From assembly GCA_027083715.1 (NCBI GenBank), contig JALWNR010000195.1, positions 1 through 5,986 of the forward strand: 5,986 nucleotides of DNA, given 5' to 3'. Under the pieces are notes generated by a model. That model searched no databases and had not been told where the DNA came from. It worked only from the letters and a program-made list of their open reading frames with translations. The position numbers were made by a program, and so were the translations under genes. Source of the stretch: Bacteroidales bacterium. Its GTDB lineage: Bacteria; Bacteroidota; Bacteroidia; Bacteroidales; NBLH01. Shown here in pieces: positions 5,833-5,986 of this stretch (positions are counted from its first letter, which is position 1; the number at the start of each line of letters is the position of its first letter).

Positions 5833-5986
5833 TTATGGATTATGACTAAGCTCAACCGGTTCATAAGGTACATTTTTGCCAACATAATTATCCCAATCTT
5901 CTTTGGACATAGCATGGTCAATCATAAATTTAACTTTAACAGCATATATTTTATTGTAAAATAAAAAAAAACGTATGGTATTATCT
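5833..5986 (-). CDS. C-terminal fragment of an unrecognised protein, cut by window edge
   Basis: A leftward reading frame is open from the right edge to the TAA at 5833-5835 and gives the last 50 residues of a protein. It begins DNTIRFFLFYNKIYAVKVKF and ends MSKEDWDNYVGKN followed by VPYEPVELSHNP. It has a hydrophobic/basic strand-like part, then an acidic and aromatic tail. I do not recognise the family. Fifty open codons with ordinary-looking composition in AT-rich DNA, on the same strand as the downstream operon, favour a real gene. An internal ATG lies 30 codons from the end, but the frame stays open beyond it, so this is most likely the tail of a longer protein. The gap to the barrel gene is 89 bp and holds a terminator-like hairpin, so it is probably a separate transcript. 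Confidence 0.6.
   Translation of the reverse strand, partial: DNTIRFFLFYNKIYAVKVKFMIDHAMSKEDWDNYVGKNVPYEPVELSHNP

Overview
The window looks like chromosomal DNA of a member of the Bacteroidota. It is AT-rich. None of the five complete genes has a purine-rich Shine-Dalgarno sequence; each ATG follows an A/T leader. The divergent promoters fit the Bacteroidota -33 TTG / -7 TAnnTTTG pattern. The protein types also fit: a SpoIIE-family phosphatase with the linker SINYAQRIQKALLP, a lipoprotein with degenerate 'DGGYxxxG...KxDxxG' surface repeats, and a periplasmic TPR-like/outer-membrane beta-barrel protein. No plasmid, phage, transposase, tRNA, rRNA or CRISPR signal is visible.

Layout, left to right. 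Bases 1-264 are non-coding. They hold a small hairpin (22-44) and a striking imperfect inverted repeat with about 10-bp internal periodicity (101-164). A solitary ATP-grasp enzyme runs leftward (1428 to 265). The 130-bp gap at 1429-1558 is a divergent promoter region containing the perfect palindrome TTGATTAATCAA and a second near-copy 61 bp away. A PhoB/OmpR-type response regulator runs rightward (1559-2251) and meets the next leftward gene with only 2 bp between stop codons.

Three leftward genes then form a compact apparent operon, transcribed from right to left: a secreted TPR-like/beta-barrel protein (5743 to 4670), then after 11 bp a lipoprotein (4658 to 3435), then after 2 bp a membrane-anchored SpoIIE/PP2C-type phosphatase (3432 to 2254). 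Upstream of the operon is a 89-bp gap with a hairpin and T-tract (5784-5821), then the C-terminal 50 codons of an unrecognised leftward gene cut by the window edge (5833-5986).

The most interesting idea is that the three-gene operon links the cell envelope (outer-membrane barrel plus lipoprotein) to a cytoplasmic Ser/Thr phosphatase, with an orphan response regulator next door. The gene order and spacing are seen directly; the functional link is inference. The ATP-grasp gene and the response regulator share a promoter region and might share a regulator. No histidine kinase, anti-sigma factor or STAS-domain partner lies in the window.
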